Shown here one piece after another: positions 15,270 to 23,991 of a stretch of DNA of 64,000 nucleotides. How positions within the stretch are numbered: position 1 is the first letter of the stretch; each line of letters starts with the position of its first letter. This DNA is from CAVOOW01 sp963697675 (GTDB lineage Bacteria; Actinomycetota; Actinomycetes; JACCUZ01). Under the pieces are notes generated by a model, which made no database searches, was not told where the DNA came from, and was given only the letters and a program-made list of their open reading frames with translations. Where the stretch lies: assembly GCA_963697675.1 (NCBI GenBank), contig CAVOOW010000006.1:124001-188000 (forward strand), written 5' to 3'. Position numbers and translations under genes: made by a program.

Positions 15270-15845
15270 ATGACGAGTACGTCGACGCGCTCCACGTCCG
15301 GCGCGACCGCACGTCGGCCCGTGCCGCCGCACGTGGAGCTCTTGATCGCCTTCACCAACACCGAAGACCACGAGCTGAACACCGATGACCTGACCACGCG
15401 TCACCAGTTGGCGCAGTGGTTGTTCGATCACGGGCTGCTGCGCCGCCGCATCGCCGCAACCGATGACGATCTGGCGCTCGCGCGGCAGCTGCGGGCCGGG
15501 CTGCACGCCGCATTCGTCGAGAACCACGACGGATCCTCGGACTACAGCGCGCTGGAGAAAGCGGCAACGCCGCTCCCATTGCGCCTGTCGGGTCATGCTG
15601 ACCAACCGGGGCTGCAACCGGTCCAGGACGGCATCCGCGGCGCGCTCTCGCGCGTACTCATCGCCGTGAACAGCTCGGTCGCCGACGACACGTGGCGGCG
15701 CATGAAGGTCTGCACCGCCGACGACTGCCTGTGGGCCTACTTCGACGCGACGAAGAACCGTTCCCGGGCATGGTGCGAATGGGGCTGCGGCAACAAGGCC
15801 AAGACGCGGAACTATCGAGCGCGCAAGAAGGCCGCCAGCAGCTAG
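15270..15845 (+). CDS. CGNR zinc-finger transcriptional regulator (ABATE family)
   Basis: 191 residues. The N-terminal ~130 residues form the ABATE domain (stress-induced, putative ligand-binding; FTNTEDHELN ... LAQWLFDHGLL). The C-terminus is the CGNR zinc finger, with cysteines in VCTADDCLWAYFD and WCEWGCGNKAKTRNYRAR; the signature reads CGNK rather than CGNR. A GAGGAGGAGGG ribosome site precedes the ATG. These proteins are one-component regulators, often of nearby genes. Its last four bases overlap the end of the convergent GGDEF-EAL gene. Target genes are unknown. Confidence 0.88.
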   Translation: MTSTSTRSTSGATARRPVPPHVELLIAFTNTEDHELNTDDLTTRHQLAQWLFDHGLLRRRIAATDDDLALARQLRAGLHAAFVENHDGSSDYSALEKAATPLPLRLSGHADQPGLQPVQDGIRGALSRVLIAVNSSVADDTWRRMKVCTADDCLWAYFDATKNRSRAWCEWGCGNKAKTRNYRARKKAASS

Positions 15846-17857
15846 GGCGTTCCGGCCTGCACGTACGCGCCGTCTGCGGCGCGCCTCTCGCGCTCGGCCC
15901 GCCAGGCGTCGAACGCATCGGAAGTCATCGGCCGCGCCACGTGATAGCCCTGTGCGATGTCACAGTCGAAGTCGGCCAGCGTCGCCAACGCGTCGGCGGT
16001 CTCGACGCCCTCGGCGACAATGCTGAGGCCGAGGTTGTGACCGAGGTCGACGACACCGTGAACGATGACTGCGTTGCTGTGGTCCTCGGTCATGGTCATG
16101 ACGAAGGACCGGTCGATCTTGAGCTCGCTGACCGGCAGGTTCTTGAGCTGGGCAAGGCTCGTGTAGCCGACGCCGAAGTCGTCGATGGAGATGCGGACCC
16201 CGAGGTCGGCAAGTCGCTGGAGCAGGTGCTGCGCGCGGGCCGGCTCGATCATGATCGCCGACTCGGTCACCTCCAGCTCGAGCGCGCGGGCCGGGACACC
16301 GTGCCTGATGAGAAGCTCGCCTACCTGGTCCGGGAGGGTCTCGTCGAGCAGTGAGCGGGCCGACAGGTTCACCGACACCGGCAGTGGTCGCCCGGCATCG
16401 GACCAGCGGCGGGCCTGCGCCAGAGCCGCGTCCAGAACGGTGCGCGTCAGAGGGCCGATCAGACCGGAGTGCTCGGCGATCGGGATGAACTCGTCGGGGA
16501 ACACGAGCCCTCGCTCGGCCTGCTGCCACCGCACGAGGGCCTCGGCGCCGACGACCTCGCCGGTGCGGATGCTGATCTTCGGCTGGTAGTGCAGGACGAG
16601 ATCCCCGGCCTCGATCGCCCGGCGCAGTTCACCGAGCAGGGCCAGCTTGGCGGGTGAGTGACCGTCGACAGCCGGATCGTAGGCAGACACCCCGACGTCC
16701 TGCGACTTGGCGACGTACATGGCGACGTCGACGCGCTGCAGCAGCGTGTTGACGTCGTCACCGTGCTCGCCGGACAGCACGACCCCGATGCTGGCTTGCA
16801 CGTCGAGGTGGACACCCTCGACCTGGAACGACGCATCAAGTGCAGCCCTGAGGTGCTCGGCAACCTTGACTGCGGCCGCCACGCTGCTGACCTCCGGGAG
16901 CAGCACCGCGAACTCGTCTCCTCCCAGCCGGGCGACGGTGTCCACCTCGCGCAACACGGCGGACAGTCGGGGGCCGATCTGGGTGAGCAGCTCGTCGCCA
17001 TAGTGGTGACCGAACGTGTCGTTGACCTCCTTGAACCGGTCCAGGTCGATCAGCAGCAACCCAGTGGCCGTGCCGTTGCGGGCATCGGCACGCAGCGCCT
17101 GACCGAAGCGGTCGGCGAGCAGGGTTCGGTTGGGCAGACCGGTCAGGGCGTCGTGCAGCGAGTCCTCGAGGGCCCGGCGTCGCTCGACCACCAAGAGCCG
17201 GCGGTGCCCGCGGGTGATGGACGTGACCACCAGCGCGAGCAGCAGACCCGCGACGTACAACAGCGGTATCAGCTTGCGCCGGACTCCCTCGACTCGTTCC
17301 AGCTGTGCCAGTCGCTCGAGCGCCGTCGCATGCTTGGCCGAGGAGGCGCCCCGAACGGATCTCTCCATCGCGACGAAGACCCGGTCGATCTCGGACCTGT
17401 CGCCCCGAAGTGCGGCTGCCGGGCTACCCGCGTCCACTGCGGCGAACAACCTGTCGTTGGCGGCGACGTAGCCGGCGTGCTGGGACAGCACGGTGGCGGC
17501 GAAGGTCCGGTCGCTGGCGCTCCCGTCGCGTCTCACCAGGGTCATCGCCGTGATCAGAGAGGCGCTCCATCTGTCGAAGCGGTCGCGCACATTCGGTCTG
17601 GGCTCCAGCAGGTACATCCGCTGCAGCGACTGCTCGGCAGCGATGGCGGTGGCCGCGGCTGCGTAGTTGTCGGACTGCCGGCTGGCGGAAACAGCCTGCT
17701 TGGCAGCGTGATCGGTGGCCCGCGAAGCCCACAGAGCGAACGTGCTGACGAGCACCACGAGGGACACGAGGACGACGCTCGCGATCCGGCTGCGTCTCGC
17801 GAGCCGGCCGTCCGACTCCCAGGAGGAGGCCGTTTCCCCAGTGGTGAACGTGGTCAC
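15842..17857 (-). CDS. Membrane GGDEF-EAL c-di-GMP enzyme
   Basis: 671 residues. A transmembrane helix near residue 30 (IASVVLVSLVVLVSTFALW), an extracytoplasmic helical sensor of ~160 residues, a second helix (LIPLLYVAGLLLALVVTSI), then GGDEF and EAL domains. The GGDEF domain has an intact LGGDEF active site and an inhibitory site RxxD (REVD) five residues before it, so it can make c-di-GMP and be feedback-inhibited. The EAL domain has EALVRW, NLSAR, TESAIMIE, DDFGVGY, KIDRSF and EGVET, the full phosphodiesterase set. Both activities therefore look possible. The gene is convergent with the CGNR gene (4-bp overlap). Confidence 0.93.
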   Translation of the reverse strand: MTTFTTGETASSWESDGRLARRSRIASVVLVSLVVLVSTFALWASRATDHAAKQAVSASRQSDNYAAAATAIAAEQSLQRMYLLEPRPNVRDRFDRWSASLITAMTLVRRDGSASDRTFAATVLSQHAGYVAANDRLFAAVDAGSPAAALRGDRSEIDRVFVAMERSVRGASSAKHATALERLAQLERVEGVRRKLIPLLYVAGLLLALVVTSITRGHRRLLVVERRRALEDSLHDALTGLPNRTLLADRFGQALRADARNGTATGLLLIDLDRFKEVNDTFGHHYGDELLTQIGPRLSAVLREVDTVARLGGDEFAVLLPEVSSVAAAVKVAEHLRAALDASFQVEGVHLDVQASIGVVLSGEHGDDVNTLLQRVDVAMYVAKSQDVGVSAYDPAVDGHSPAKLALLGELRRAIEAGDLVLHYQPKISIRTGEVVGAEALVRWQQAERGLVFPDEFIPIAEHSGLIGPLTRTVLDAALAQARRWSDAGRPLPVSVNLSARSLLDETLPDQVGELLIRHGVPARALELEVTESAIMIEPARAQHLLQRLADLGVRISIDDFGVGYTSLAQLKNLPVSELKIDRSFVMTMTEDHSNAVIVHGVVDLGHNLGLSIVAEGVETADALATLADFDCDIAQGYHVARPMTSDAFDAWRAERERRAADGAYVQAGTP

Positions 17858-18045
17858 GGACGGCCTTTCCAGGCGTGCTGGAGCGTCTGTCGCCCGTTTG
17901 CTGTGTCGACGCGCGGCCCCGCAGAGTTAATCTCGGCGTGCCCACTTTCTTGGACATACGGCAGATACCGCCCCGACGCGCTCCGAGCACGGTCATGTCC
18001 GATAGCCGCTAGGAACTGCCCGCCGGACAGGGCACTCTGGACCAC

Positions 18046-19491
18046 ATGTTCGACTTCGACACGTGCTACCGGGCCGTCAGCAGCCGCGACGGTCGCTTCG
18101 ACGGCTGGTTCTTCACCGCCGTGACGACCACCGGCATCTACTGCCGGCCGTCCTGCCCCGCGATGACACCCAAGCGGACCAACGTCCGCTTCTACCCGAG
18201 CGCGGCCGCCGCCCAGGGCGCCGGCTTCCGAGCCTGCCGCCGATGCCGCCCGGACGCGAGCCCCGGCTCGCCCGAGTGGAACGTACGTGCCGACGCCGTG
18301 GCGCGCGCGATGCGCCTGATCGGTGACGGCGTCGTCGACCGCGACGGTGTCGCGGGGCTCGCACAGCGCCTCGGCTACAGCGAGCGGCACCTTCATCGGC
18401 TGCTCGTCGACGAGGTCGGTGCCGGTGTCCAGGCGCTCGCCAGGGCGCAGCGCGCGCAGACCGCGCGCACCCTGCTCGAGACGACCGACCTGCCCGTCAC
18501 CCAGGTTGCCTTCGCGTCCGGATTCGCGAGCGTCCGGCAGTTCAACGACACCGTGCGCGCCGTGTTTGCCACGACCCCGACCGGCCTGCGCGATCGCCGA
18601 CGCAACCGCAAAGGCGTGGAGCCGGGCCGGGTCGAGCTGCGCCTCGCGTACCGCGAACCGTGCGACGTCGCGACGACGCTCGCGTTTCTCGGGCTGCGCG
18701 CCGTTCCAGGCGTCGAGGAGTACGACGGCGCGACGTACCGCCGATCGTTGTCCCTCGCCCATGGCCAGGCGGTCGTGGCACTCACCCCGGCCGACGGCCA
18801 CGTGCGCGCCGACCTGAGGCTCGACGACGTTCGCGACCTGCAGACAGCCGTCGCCCGGTGCCGTCGACTGCTCGACCTGGACGCCGACCCCGTCGCGATC
18901 GCCGAGGCCCTCGGCAGCGACCCGACCCTCGGCAGGATCGTGCGGTCCGCACCCGGGCTGCGCTCCCCCGGTGCCGTCGACGGCGACGAGATCGCCGTGC
19001 GCGCCGTCCTCGGCCAGCAGGTCTCGGTCAAGGGGGCCAGGGGGACGGCCGCGCGGCTCGTCACACGCTATGGCAAGCCGCTCACCTCACCCATGGGCTC
19101 GGTCACCCACCTGTTCCCGAGCTCGGCGACGCTCGCCGGCGTCGACCCCGCCGAGCTGCCCATCCCGCGAGCCCGAGGACGCGCCGTCGTCGCGGTGGCC
19201 GAGGCACTGGCCAGCGGCACGGTCAGCCTCGATCCCGGCGCCGACCGCGACGAGGTCGAGGCAAAGCTGCTCGAGCTGCCCGGCATCGGACCCTGGACGA
19301 CGGCCTACCTGCGGATGCGCGCGCTCAACGACCCGGACACGTTTCTGCCCACTGACCTTGGCGTGCGTCGCGGACTGGAAGCCCTCGGCGCCCCTGGAGA
19401 TCCCAGCACCGCACGTACCCTGGCCGAGGCCTGGCGTCCATGGCGGTCCTATGCAGTGCACCACCTGTGGAACAACGAGGAGACATCATGA
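18046..19491 (+). CDS. Ada-AlkA fusion: methyl-phosphotriester sensor plus 3-methyladenine glycosylase
   Basis: 481 residues with three parts. Residues 1-75 are the Ada zinc domain, with Cys33, Cys37, Cys64 and Cys67 (IYCRPSC, ACRRCRPD); one of the first cysteines takes methyl groups from phosphotriesters. Residues ~80-185 are an AraC-type helix-turn-helix. Residues ~195-480 are AlkA: N-terminal domain, then the helix-hairpin-helix ELPGIGPWTTAYLRMR and the catalytic Asp in FLPTDLGVRRG. The protein senses alkylation, activates its regulon and excises alkylated bases. It overlaps ogt (ATGA), so direct and base-excision repair are co-expressed. The 188 bp upstream is shared with the divergent GGDEF-EAL gene. 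Confidence 0.94.
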   Translation: MFDFDTCYRAVSSRDGRFDGWFFTAVTTTGIYCRPSCPAMTPKRTNVRFYPSAAAAQGAGFRACRRCRPDASPGSPEWNVRADAVARAMRLIGDGVVDRDGVAGLAQRLGYSERHLHRLLVDEVGAGVQALARAQRAQTARTLLETTDLPVTQVAFASGFASVRQFNDTVRAVFATTPTGLRDRRRNRKGVEPGRVELRLAYREPCDVATTLAFLGLRAVPGVEEYDGATYRRSLSLAHGQAVVALTPADGHVRADLRLDDVRDLQTAVARCRRLLDLDADPVAIAEALGSDPTLGRIVRSAPGLRSPGAVDGDEIAVRAVLGQQVSVKGARGTAARLVTRYGKPLTSPMGSVTHLFPSSATLAGVDPAELPIPRARGRAVVAVAEALASGTVSLDPGADRDEVEAKLLELPGIGPWTTAYLRMRALNDPDTFLPTDLGVRRGLEALGAPGDPSTARTLAEAWRPWRSYAVHHLWNNEETS

Positions 19492-20009
19492 CGACAACGG
19501 CCACCACCTACTGGACCACCTTCGACAGCCCTGTCGGCGAGCTGCTGCTCACCAGCGACGGCGCGGCGCTCACCCGGTTGCTGTTTTCCCCGTTCGAGGT
19601 CGACCCCACCTGGTCGGAAGACGCGTGCAAGGTGCTGGACGAGGCGGTCGCGCAGCTCAGCGACTACTTCGCCGGTGTGCGCACCGACTTCGACCTGCCT
19701 CTCGAGCCTGCGGGCACGCCGTTCCAGCGGACGGTTTGGCGCGCGCTTCGCGAGATCCCCTACGCCGAGACCATCAACTACGGCCAGCTCGCGACCAGGG
19801 TCGGCAACCCGAACGCCTCGAGGGCGGTCGGACTGGCCAACGGCCGCAACCCGATCTCCATCGTGGTGCCCTGCCACCGGGTCATCGGCGCCAACGGATC
19901 GCTGACCGGCTACGGCGGTGGGCTCGACAGAAAGCGGACGCTGCTCGAGCTCGAGCGTCGCACCGCCGGGGTCCCGGTCGCCGAGGACAGCCAGCTGACC
20001 CTGCTCTAG
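19488..20009 (+). CDS. ogt: Methylated-DNA-[protein]-cysteine S-methyltransferase
   Basis: 173 residues. The suicide repair protein removes O6-methylguanine by transfer to the cysteine of the PCHRV motif, seen in ISIVVPCHRVIGANG. Also present are the helix-turn-helix and arginine-finger segment YGQLATRVGNPNASRAVGLANGRNP and the N-terminal ribonuclease-like domain. ATG 19488 has GAGGAG upstream and overlaps the stop of the ada-alkA gene, forming an adaptive-response operon. Confidence 0.95.
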   Translation: MTTTATTYWTTFDSPVGELLLTSDGAALTRLLFSPFEVDPTWSEDACKVLDEAVAQLSDYFAGVRTDFDLPLEPAGTPFQRTVWRALREIPYAETINYGQLATRVGNPNASRAVGLANGRNPISIVVPCHRVIGANGSLTGYGGGLDRKRTLLELERRTAGVPVAEDSQLTLL

Positions 20010-20019
20010 GGTCGCCGCG

Positions 20020-20484
20020 TCAGGCCGACAGGGCGCTGGGGAACCGGGTCACGAAGTCGAGGATGCACACCCAGGTCGGCCGCACCGACACCCGAGCCAT
20101 CGGCTGGCCACGCAGCCCCTCGACCCAGGCGGCGCCCTGCTCGTCACCCATGTAGCGGTGCGCGGCGGCCTCGTACTCCGGGGTCACATGGTCGACCATC
20201 TCCACGCTGGCCTGACCGCGCATCAGCAATGCCTTGTAGGGCCACGCGTTCTCGTCGTCGATGGTGATGGCCACGTCCGGCCGATCGGGCAGCACCATCA
20301 GCTTCGGCGCTCGTGGCGGCGAGCCCATGGTCAGTACCTCGCCGTCCCAGTGGAACCAGATGGGCACCACCCGGGGTGTTCCGTCGGACCACGTGTAGGC
20401 GAGATGCGCCACCCGCGTCGACGACAAGAGCTCGCGGGCCACGGGGTCCTGAAGCAGGGAAGTGTCGGACAGCTGATCGGACAT
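20020..20484 (-). CDS. Pyridoxamine 5'-phosphate oxidase-family protein
   Basis: 154 residues of the split-barrel flavin-binding fold. The segments ARELLSSTRVAHLAYTWSDGTPRVVPIWFHWDGEVL, PRAPKLMVL and VAITIDDENAWPYKALLMRG are typical of the large actinobacterial family that binds F420, FMN or heme and includes deazaflavin-dependent reductases. The cofactor cannot be told from the sequence. ATG 20484 was chosen, with GGAGG 13 bases upstream. It converges with ogt (10 bp apart) and is divergent from the aminotransferase gene. Confidence 0.8.
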   Translation of the reverse strand: MSDQLSDTSLLQDPVARELLSSTRVAHLAYTWSDGTPRVVPIWFHWDGEVLTMGSPPRAPKLMVLPDRPDVAITIDDENAWPYKALLMRGQASVEMVDHVTPEYEAAAHRYMGDEQGAAWVEGLRGQPMARVSVRPTWVCILDFVTRFPSALSA

Positions 20485-20585
20485 GACGGCCTCGCCTCCT
20501 TGGCGCCCGGCACCGGCGACCGGGCCTGGCCCCACCATCGTCCCGGCGGCGGCCGACGTCCAGACCTGGTCGCTACCGTGGGGTC

Positions 20586-22313
20586 ATGCCCGACCCGTCG
20601 CCCGATCTCGAACCGCCCCTGTTGCGGCTCATCCGCGACTCGGTGATCGGTGACGACCAGGTCATGCACGGTCCGTACGGCCCGCGGCGGGTGACGTACG
20701 CCGACTACACGGCGAGCGGGCGGTCGTTGACCTTCCTCGAGGACTTCATCCGCGCGGAAGTGCTGCCGCGCTATGCCAACACCCACACCGAGTCCAGCGG
20801 CACCGGGCTGCAGACAACCCGCCTGCGCGAGGACGCCCGCCGCATCATCCGCGACTCGGTGGGCGGCGACGAGGACACCGTGGTCATCTTCTGCGGCTCG
20901 GGATCGACCGCGGCGGTCGACAAGATGATCGGCCTGCTCAACCTGCGCATCCCGGCCGACCTCGACGACCGCTACAAGCTGTCGTCGCACATCCCGCCGG
21001 ACGAGCGCCCAGTGGTTTTCATCGGCCCGTTCGAGCACCATTCGAACGAGCTGCCGTGGCGCGAGTCGATCTGCGATGTCGTGACCATCCCCGAGAACCA
21101 GAACGGCTGCATCGACCTGGCCGTGCTGGCGCAGCAGCTCGAGGCCTACGCCGACCGCCCGTTGCGCATCGGGTCGTTCTCCGCCGCCTCGAACGTCACC
21201 GGCATCGTGACGGACACGCACACCATCGCCGACCTGCTCCACCAGCACGACGCCTTGTCCTTCTGGGACTTCGCAGCTGCTGCGCCCTACGTCGACATCG
21301 ACATGAACCGCGAGTGCGCCGAGCATCCGCAGTGCCACAAGGACGCGGTGTTCCTCTCGCCGCACAAGTTCATCGGAGGCCCGGGCACTCCTGGCGTACT
21401 CATCGCTCGTCGCGCGTTGCTGCGCAATCGCGTGCCTGTCGTGCCGGGCGGCGGCACCGTCGCGTACGTGAACCCGCTCGAGCATCGCTACATCGACGAC
21501 CCCGCTCACCGCGAGGAGGGCGGGACGCCGGCCATCATCGAGTCGATCCGCGCCGGGTTGGTGTTCCAGCTCAAGAACGCGGTCGGCGTCGAGACGATCC
21601 GCGCGCACGAGGAGCACCTGCTGCGACGCGCGGTCGCGGCGTGGCACGACGCGCCGGGCATCGAGATCCTGGGAAACCTTGACGCCGAAAGGCTTTCCAT
21701 CATTTCCTTCGTCGTACGTCGACCCGCGCCTGACGGAGGTGCAGGGCGCTATCTGCATCACAACTACGTCGTCTCGTTGCTCAACGACCTGTTCGGCATC
21801 CAGTCGCGGGGCGGCTGCTCATGCGCCGGTCCCTATGGCCACCGGCTGCTCGGCATCGACATCGAGCGCTCGCACGAGTTCGAGCGGGAGATCTCGCAAG
21901 GTTGTGAAGGCATCAAGCCCGGCTGGGTGCGCATCAACTTCAACTACTTCATCTCCGACGTCGTGCTCGACTACATCGTCGCGGCGGTGGCCCTCGTGGC
22001 GGAGCACGGGTGGCGGCTGCTGCCGGACTACAGCTTCGACACGGCAACCGGCCTGTGGCGGCACCGCGACGGTCCGGTCGAGCCGCCGTTGCGCCTCAGC
22101 CAGGTCGGCTATGACCCCGAGTCCGGCGCGATGACCTACCCGCGCCACGACGAGCCGGTGCCGGAGTCGGCGCTGGCCGGGTATCTGGAGCAGGCGCGAG
22201 AGATCTTCGCGGCAGCACCTGGAGCGGCCGCCGGTGACGACGGGTCCGCGACGCTGTCCGCCGACTTCGAGCATCTCCGCTGGTTCGAGCTCCCCGCAGC
22301 CTGCCTCCGCTAA
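20586..22313 (+). CDS. Class V aminotransferase / cysteine desulfurase-like protein
   Basis: 575 residues, longer than a standard class V aminotransferase (~400) because of a ~150-residue C-terminal extension after the PLP fold. The PLP-binding lysine is in FLSPHKFIGGPGTPG; ahead of it are IFCGSGSTAAVDKM, GPFEHHSNELPW and FWDFAAAAPYVDID. A cysteine pair, GGCSCAGPYGH, lies where cysteine desulfurases carry their active loop. The substrate is unknown; families of this type include desulfurase- and selenocysteine lyase-like enzymes. It is followed at once by an interspersed repeat. Confidence 0.85.
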   Translation: MPDPSPDLEPPLLRLIRDSVIGDDQVMHGPYGPRRVTYADYTASGRSLTFLEDFIRAEVLPRYANTHTESSGTGLQTTRLREDARRIIRDSVGGDEDTVVIFCGSGSTAAVDKMIGLLNLRIPADLDDRYKLSSHIPPDERPVVFIGPFEHHSNELPWRESICDVVTIPENQNGCIDLAVLAQQLEAYADRPLRIGSFSAASNVTGIVTDTHTIADLLHQHDALSFWDFAAAAPYVDIDMNRECAEHPQCHKDAVFLSPHKFIGGPGTPGVLIARRALLRNRVPVVPGGGTVAYVNPLEHRYIDDPAHREEGGTPAIIESIRAGLVFQLKNAVGVETIRAHEEHLLRRAVAAWHDAPGIEILGNLDAERLSIISFVVRRPAPDGGAGRYLHHNYVVSLLNDLFGIQSRGGCSCAGPYGHRLLGIDIERSHEFEREISQGCEGIKPGWVRINFNYFISDVVLDYIVAAVALVAEHGWRLLPDYSFDTATGLWRHRDGPVEPPLRLSQVGYDPESGAMTYPRHDEPVPESALAGYLEQAREIFAAAPGAAAGDDGSATLSADFEHLRWFELPAACLR

Positions 22314-22319
22314 CCCTTA

Positions 22320-22437
22320 CTTCCAAAGTCGATCATGCACCAACCGACACGGCACGCATTCCCGCAGGTCAGCGCCCCGAAAACTCAAATCGATCATGCA
22401 GTAACCGACTGTCGGTTACTGCATGATCGACTTTGAA
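22320..22437 (+). repeat. Composite interspersed repeat, unit 3, plus inverted half-unit
   Basis: Cores TCGATCATGCA at 22329-22339 and 22390-22400 (61 bp apart), then a reversed core at 22420-22430. The interior has CCGCAGGTCAGCGCCCCG. The last two cores with their GTAACCGAC arms make a perfect 20-bp inverted repeat (22390-22409 and 22411-22430) around a single T. The element directly follows the aminotransferase stop. Confidence 0.88.
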
Positions 22438-22477
22438 GGGGTTGCTGGTCCCGCACTCGCGGGGCGGAGCCAGTTGA

Positions 22478-22624
22478 TCAGTGGTGGAAACCGCCACCGC
22501 GGCGGTCGTTGCCACCACGGCTGTCGGATCCGCCGCGGCGGACGTTGCCACCGAAGCCACCGTTGCGGTCACGGTCGGCGAACCGGCATTTCGACGGTCG
22601 GGGATCGGCGGCCTCTGCCCCCAT
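22478..22624 (-). CDS. Short Gly/Arg-rich (RGG-like) protein
   Basis: 48-codon ORF. After MGAEAADPRPSKCRFADRDR the protein becomes a run of glycine-rich arginine blocks (NGGFGGNVRRGG, SDSRGGNDRRGGGFHH). RGG tails bind RNA and occur at the C-terminus of DEAD-box helicases and cold-shock-linked proteins. It could be an independent small RNA-binding protein or the surviving tail of a lost gene. A TAACACT hexamer lies ~25 bases upstream of the ATG; the ribosome site GGGGCG is weak. Confidence is limited because low-complexity GC-rich DNA can make such ORFs by chance. Confidence 0.4.
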   Translation of the reverse strand: MGAEAADPRPSKCRFADRDRNGGFGGNVRRGGSDSRGGNDRRGGGFHH

Positions 22625-22646
22625 ATCGCCCCGAACGCGGCAAGTG

Positions 22647-23867
22647 TTACCCCGTGGTGCTGTCAGCCGTCGGATCGATGGTCCGGCCGGACCAGCTCCA
22701 GGCGTAGGACGTGTCCTCGCAGGCCAGCGCGGGCTCGAGCAGGTCCAGCGGGCGGAATGTGTCCACCATCACAGCGAGCTCGTCCGTTCTTTCCTTGCCG
22801 ATCGACGCCTCGACCGACCCCGGCTGCGGACCGTGGGTGAAGCCGGAGGGGTGCAGCGAGATCGAGCCGAGCTCGATGCCGGCCCCCTTGCGCGACATGA
22901 AGTCGCCGCCGGTGTAGAAGATCATCTCGTCGGAGTCGACGTTGGCGTGGTTGTACGGCGCGGGGATGCCGTCCGGGTGATAGTCGAAAAGCCTCGGCAC
23001 GAACGAGCAGATGACGAAGTTCGGCCCCTCGAAGGTCTGGTGCACCGGGGGTGGCTGGTGCAGCCGCCCGGTGATCGGCTCGAAGTCGTGGATCGAGAAG
23101 ACGTACGGGTACAGGCAGCCGTCCCACCCGACGACATCGAACGGGTGGTGCGCATAGCGCAGTCGTGTCCACGCCGAGGTGGTGCCGGCACCGCGGTGCT
23201 GCACGATCACTTCGACGTCGTGGCCCTCCGACTGCAGCGGTCCCGCGGGGCCACGCAGGTCTCGCTCACAGTAGGGCGAGTGCTCGAGATATTGCCCCTT
23301 GCTCGACAGATAGCGCCGCGGTGCTCCGATGTGACCCGAGGCCTCGACGACGAGAAGGCGAAGCGGCGCGGTCCCGTCCGGGATCCAGCGGTGCGTCGTC
23401 GACGTCGGGATGACGATGTAGTCGCCGGTCGAGACCGTCAGGGCGCCGAACACCGTCTCCACGACACCCGTGCCGCTCTCGACATAGACGCACTCGTCCC
23501 CGATGGCGTTGCGATAGAGCGGCGAGGGCACCGTGGCGACGACATAGGAGAGGCGTACGTCGGCATTCGCCATCAGGTGCTGTCGGCCGAGCACTGCGTC
23601 AGCAGCGCCTCCGGAGCCCCCGTCGAGCTTGTGCGTGCGAAAGTGCCTCGGCTTGAGGGGATGGTTCGGTCGGCGCTCGAAGCTGGGCCCTTCGAACACG
23701 TCGCTGGACACGATCGCCGTGGGCAGGTTCTGGTGGTAGAGCAATGACGCATCGGAGGAGAAGCCCTCGACACCCATCAGCTCCTCGGCAAAGAGCCCAC
23801 CGTCAGGCTTGTGGAACTGCGTGTGCCGTTTGCGCGGGACGTCTCCGACCTGGCGGTAGTACGGCAT
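22647..23867 (-). CDS. hmgA: Homogentisate 1,2-dioxygenase
   Basis: 406 residues. It opens the aromatic ring of homogentisate to maleylacetoacetate in tyrosine and phenylalanine catabolism. The double cupin core is visible, with iron ligands in PAPYNHANVDSDEMIFY (His and Glu) and SGFTHGPQPG (His). The N-terminus MPYYRQVGDVPRKRHTQF is characteristic. ATG 23867 has GAGGAG seven bases upstream; the much longer in-frame extension is a shadow of the opposite strand. It is divergent from the unknown gene/fahA pair, so the three likely share regulation. Confidence 0.95.
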   Translation of the reverse strand: MPYYRQVGDVPRKRHTQFHKPDGGLFAEELMGVEGFSSDASLLYHQNLPTAIVSSDVFEGPSFERRPNHPLKPRHFRTHKLDGGSGGAADAVLGRQHLMANADVRLSYVVATVPSPLYRNAIGDECVYVESGTGVVETVFGALTVSTGDYIVIPTSTTHRWIPDGTAPLRLLVVEASGHIGAPRRYLSSKGQYLEHSPYCERDLRGPAGPLQSEGHDVEVIVQHRGAGTTSAWTRLRYAHHPFDVVGWDGCLYPYVFSIHDFEPITGRLHQPPPVHQTFEGPNFVICSFVPRLFDYHPDGIPAPYNHANVDSDEMIFYTGGDFMSRKGAGIELGSISLHPSGFTHGPQPGSVEASIGKERTDELAVMVDTFRPLDLLEPALACEDTSYAWSWSGRTIDPTADSTTG

Positions 23868-23991
23868 CTTCGAACTCCTCTTCGCGTTGCCCGACGGTGC
23901 TGCGCTCCAGCGACCGACCGCCGCCCACCCTGCCACGTCAGCGCGTGAACTGGTGTCCGGCACGTCCTGCCGGTTCGGTAGCGTGCCGCGC

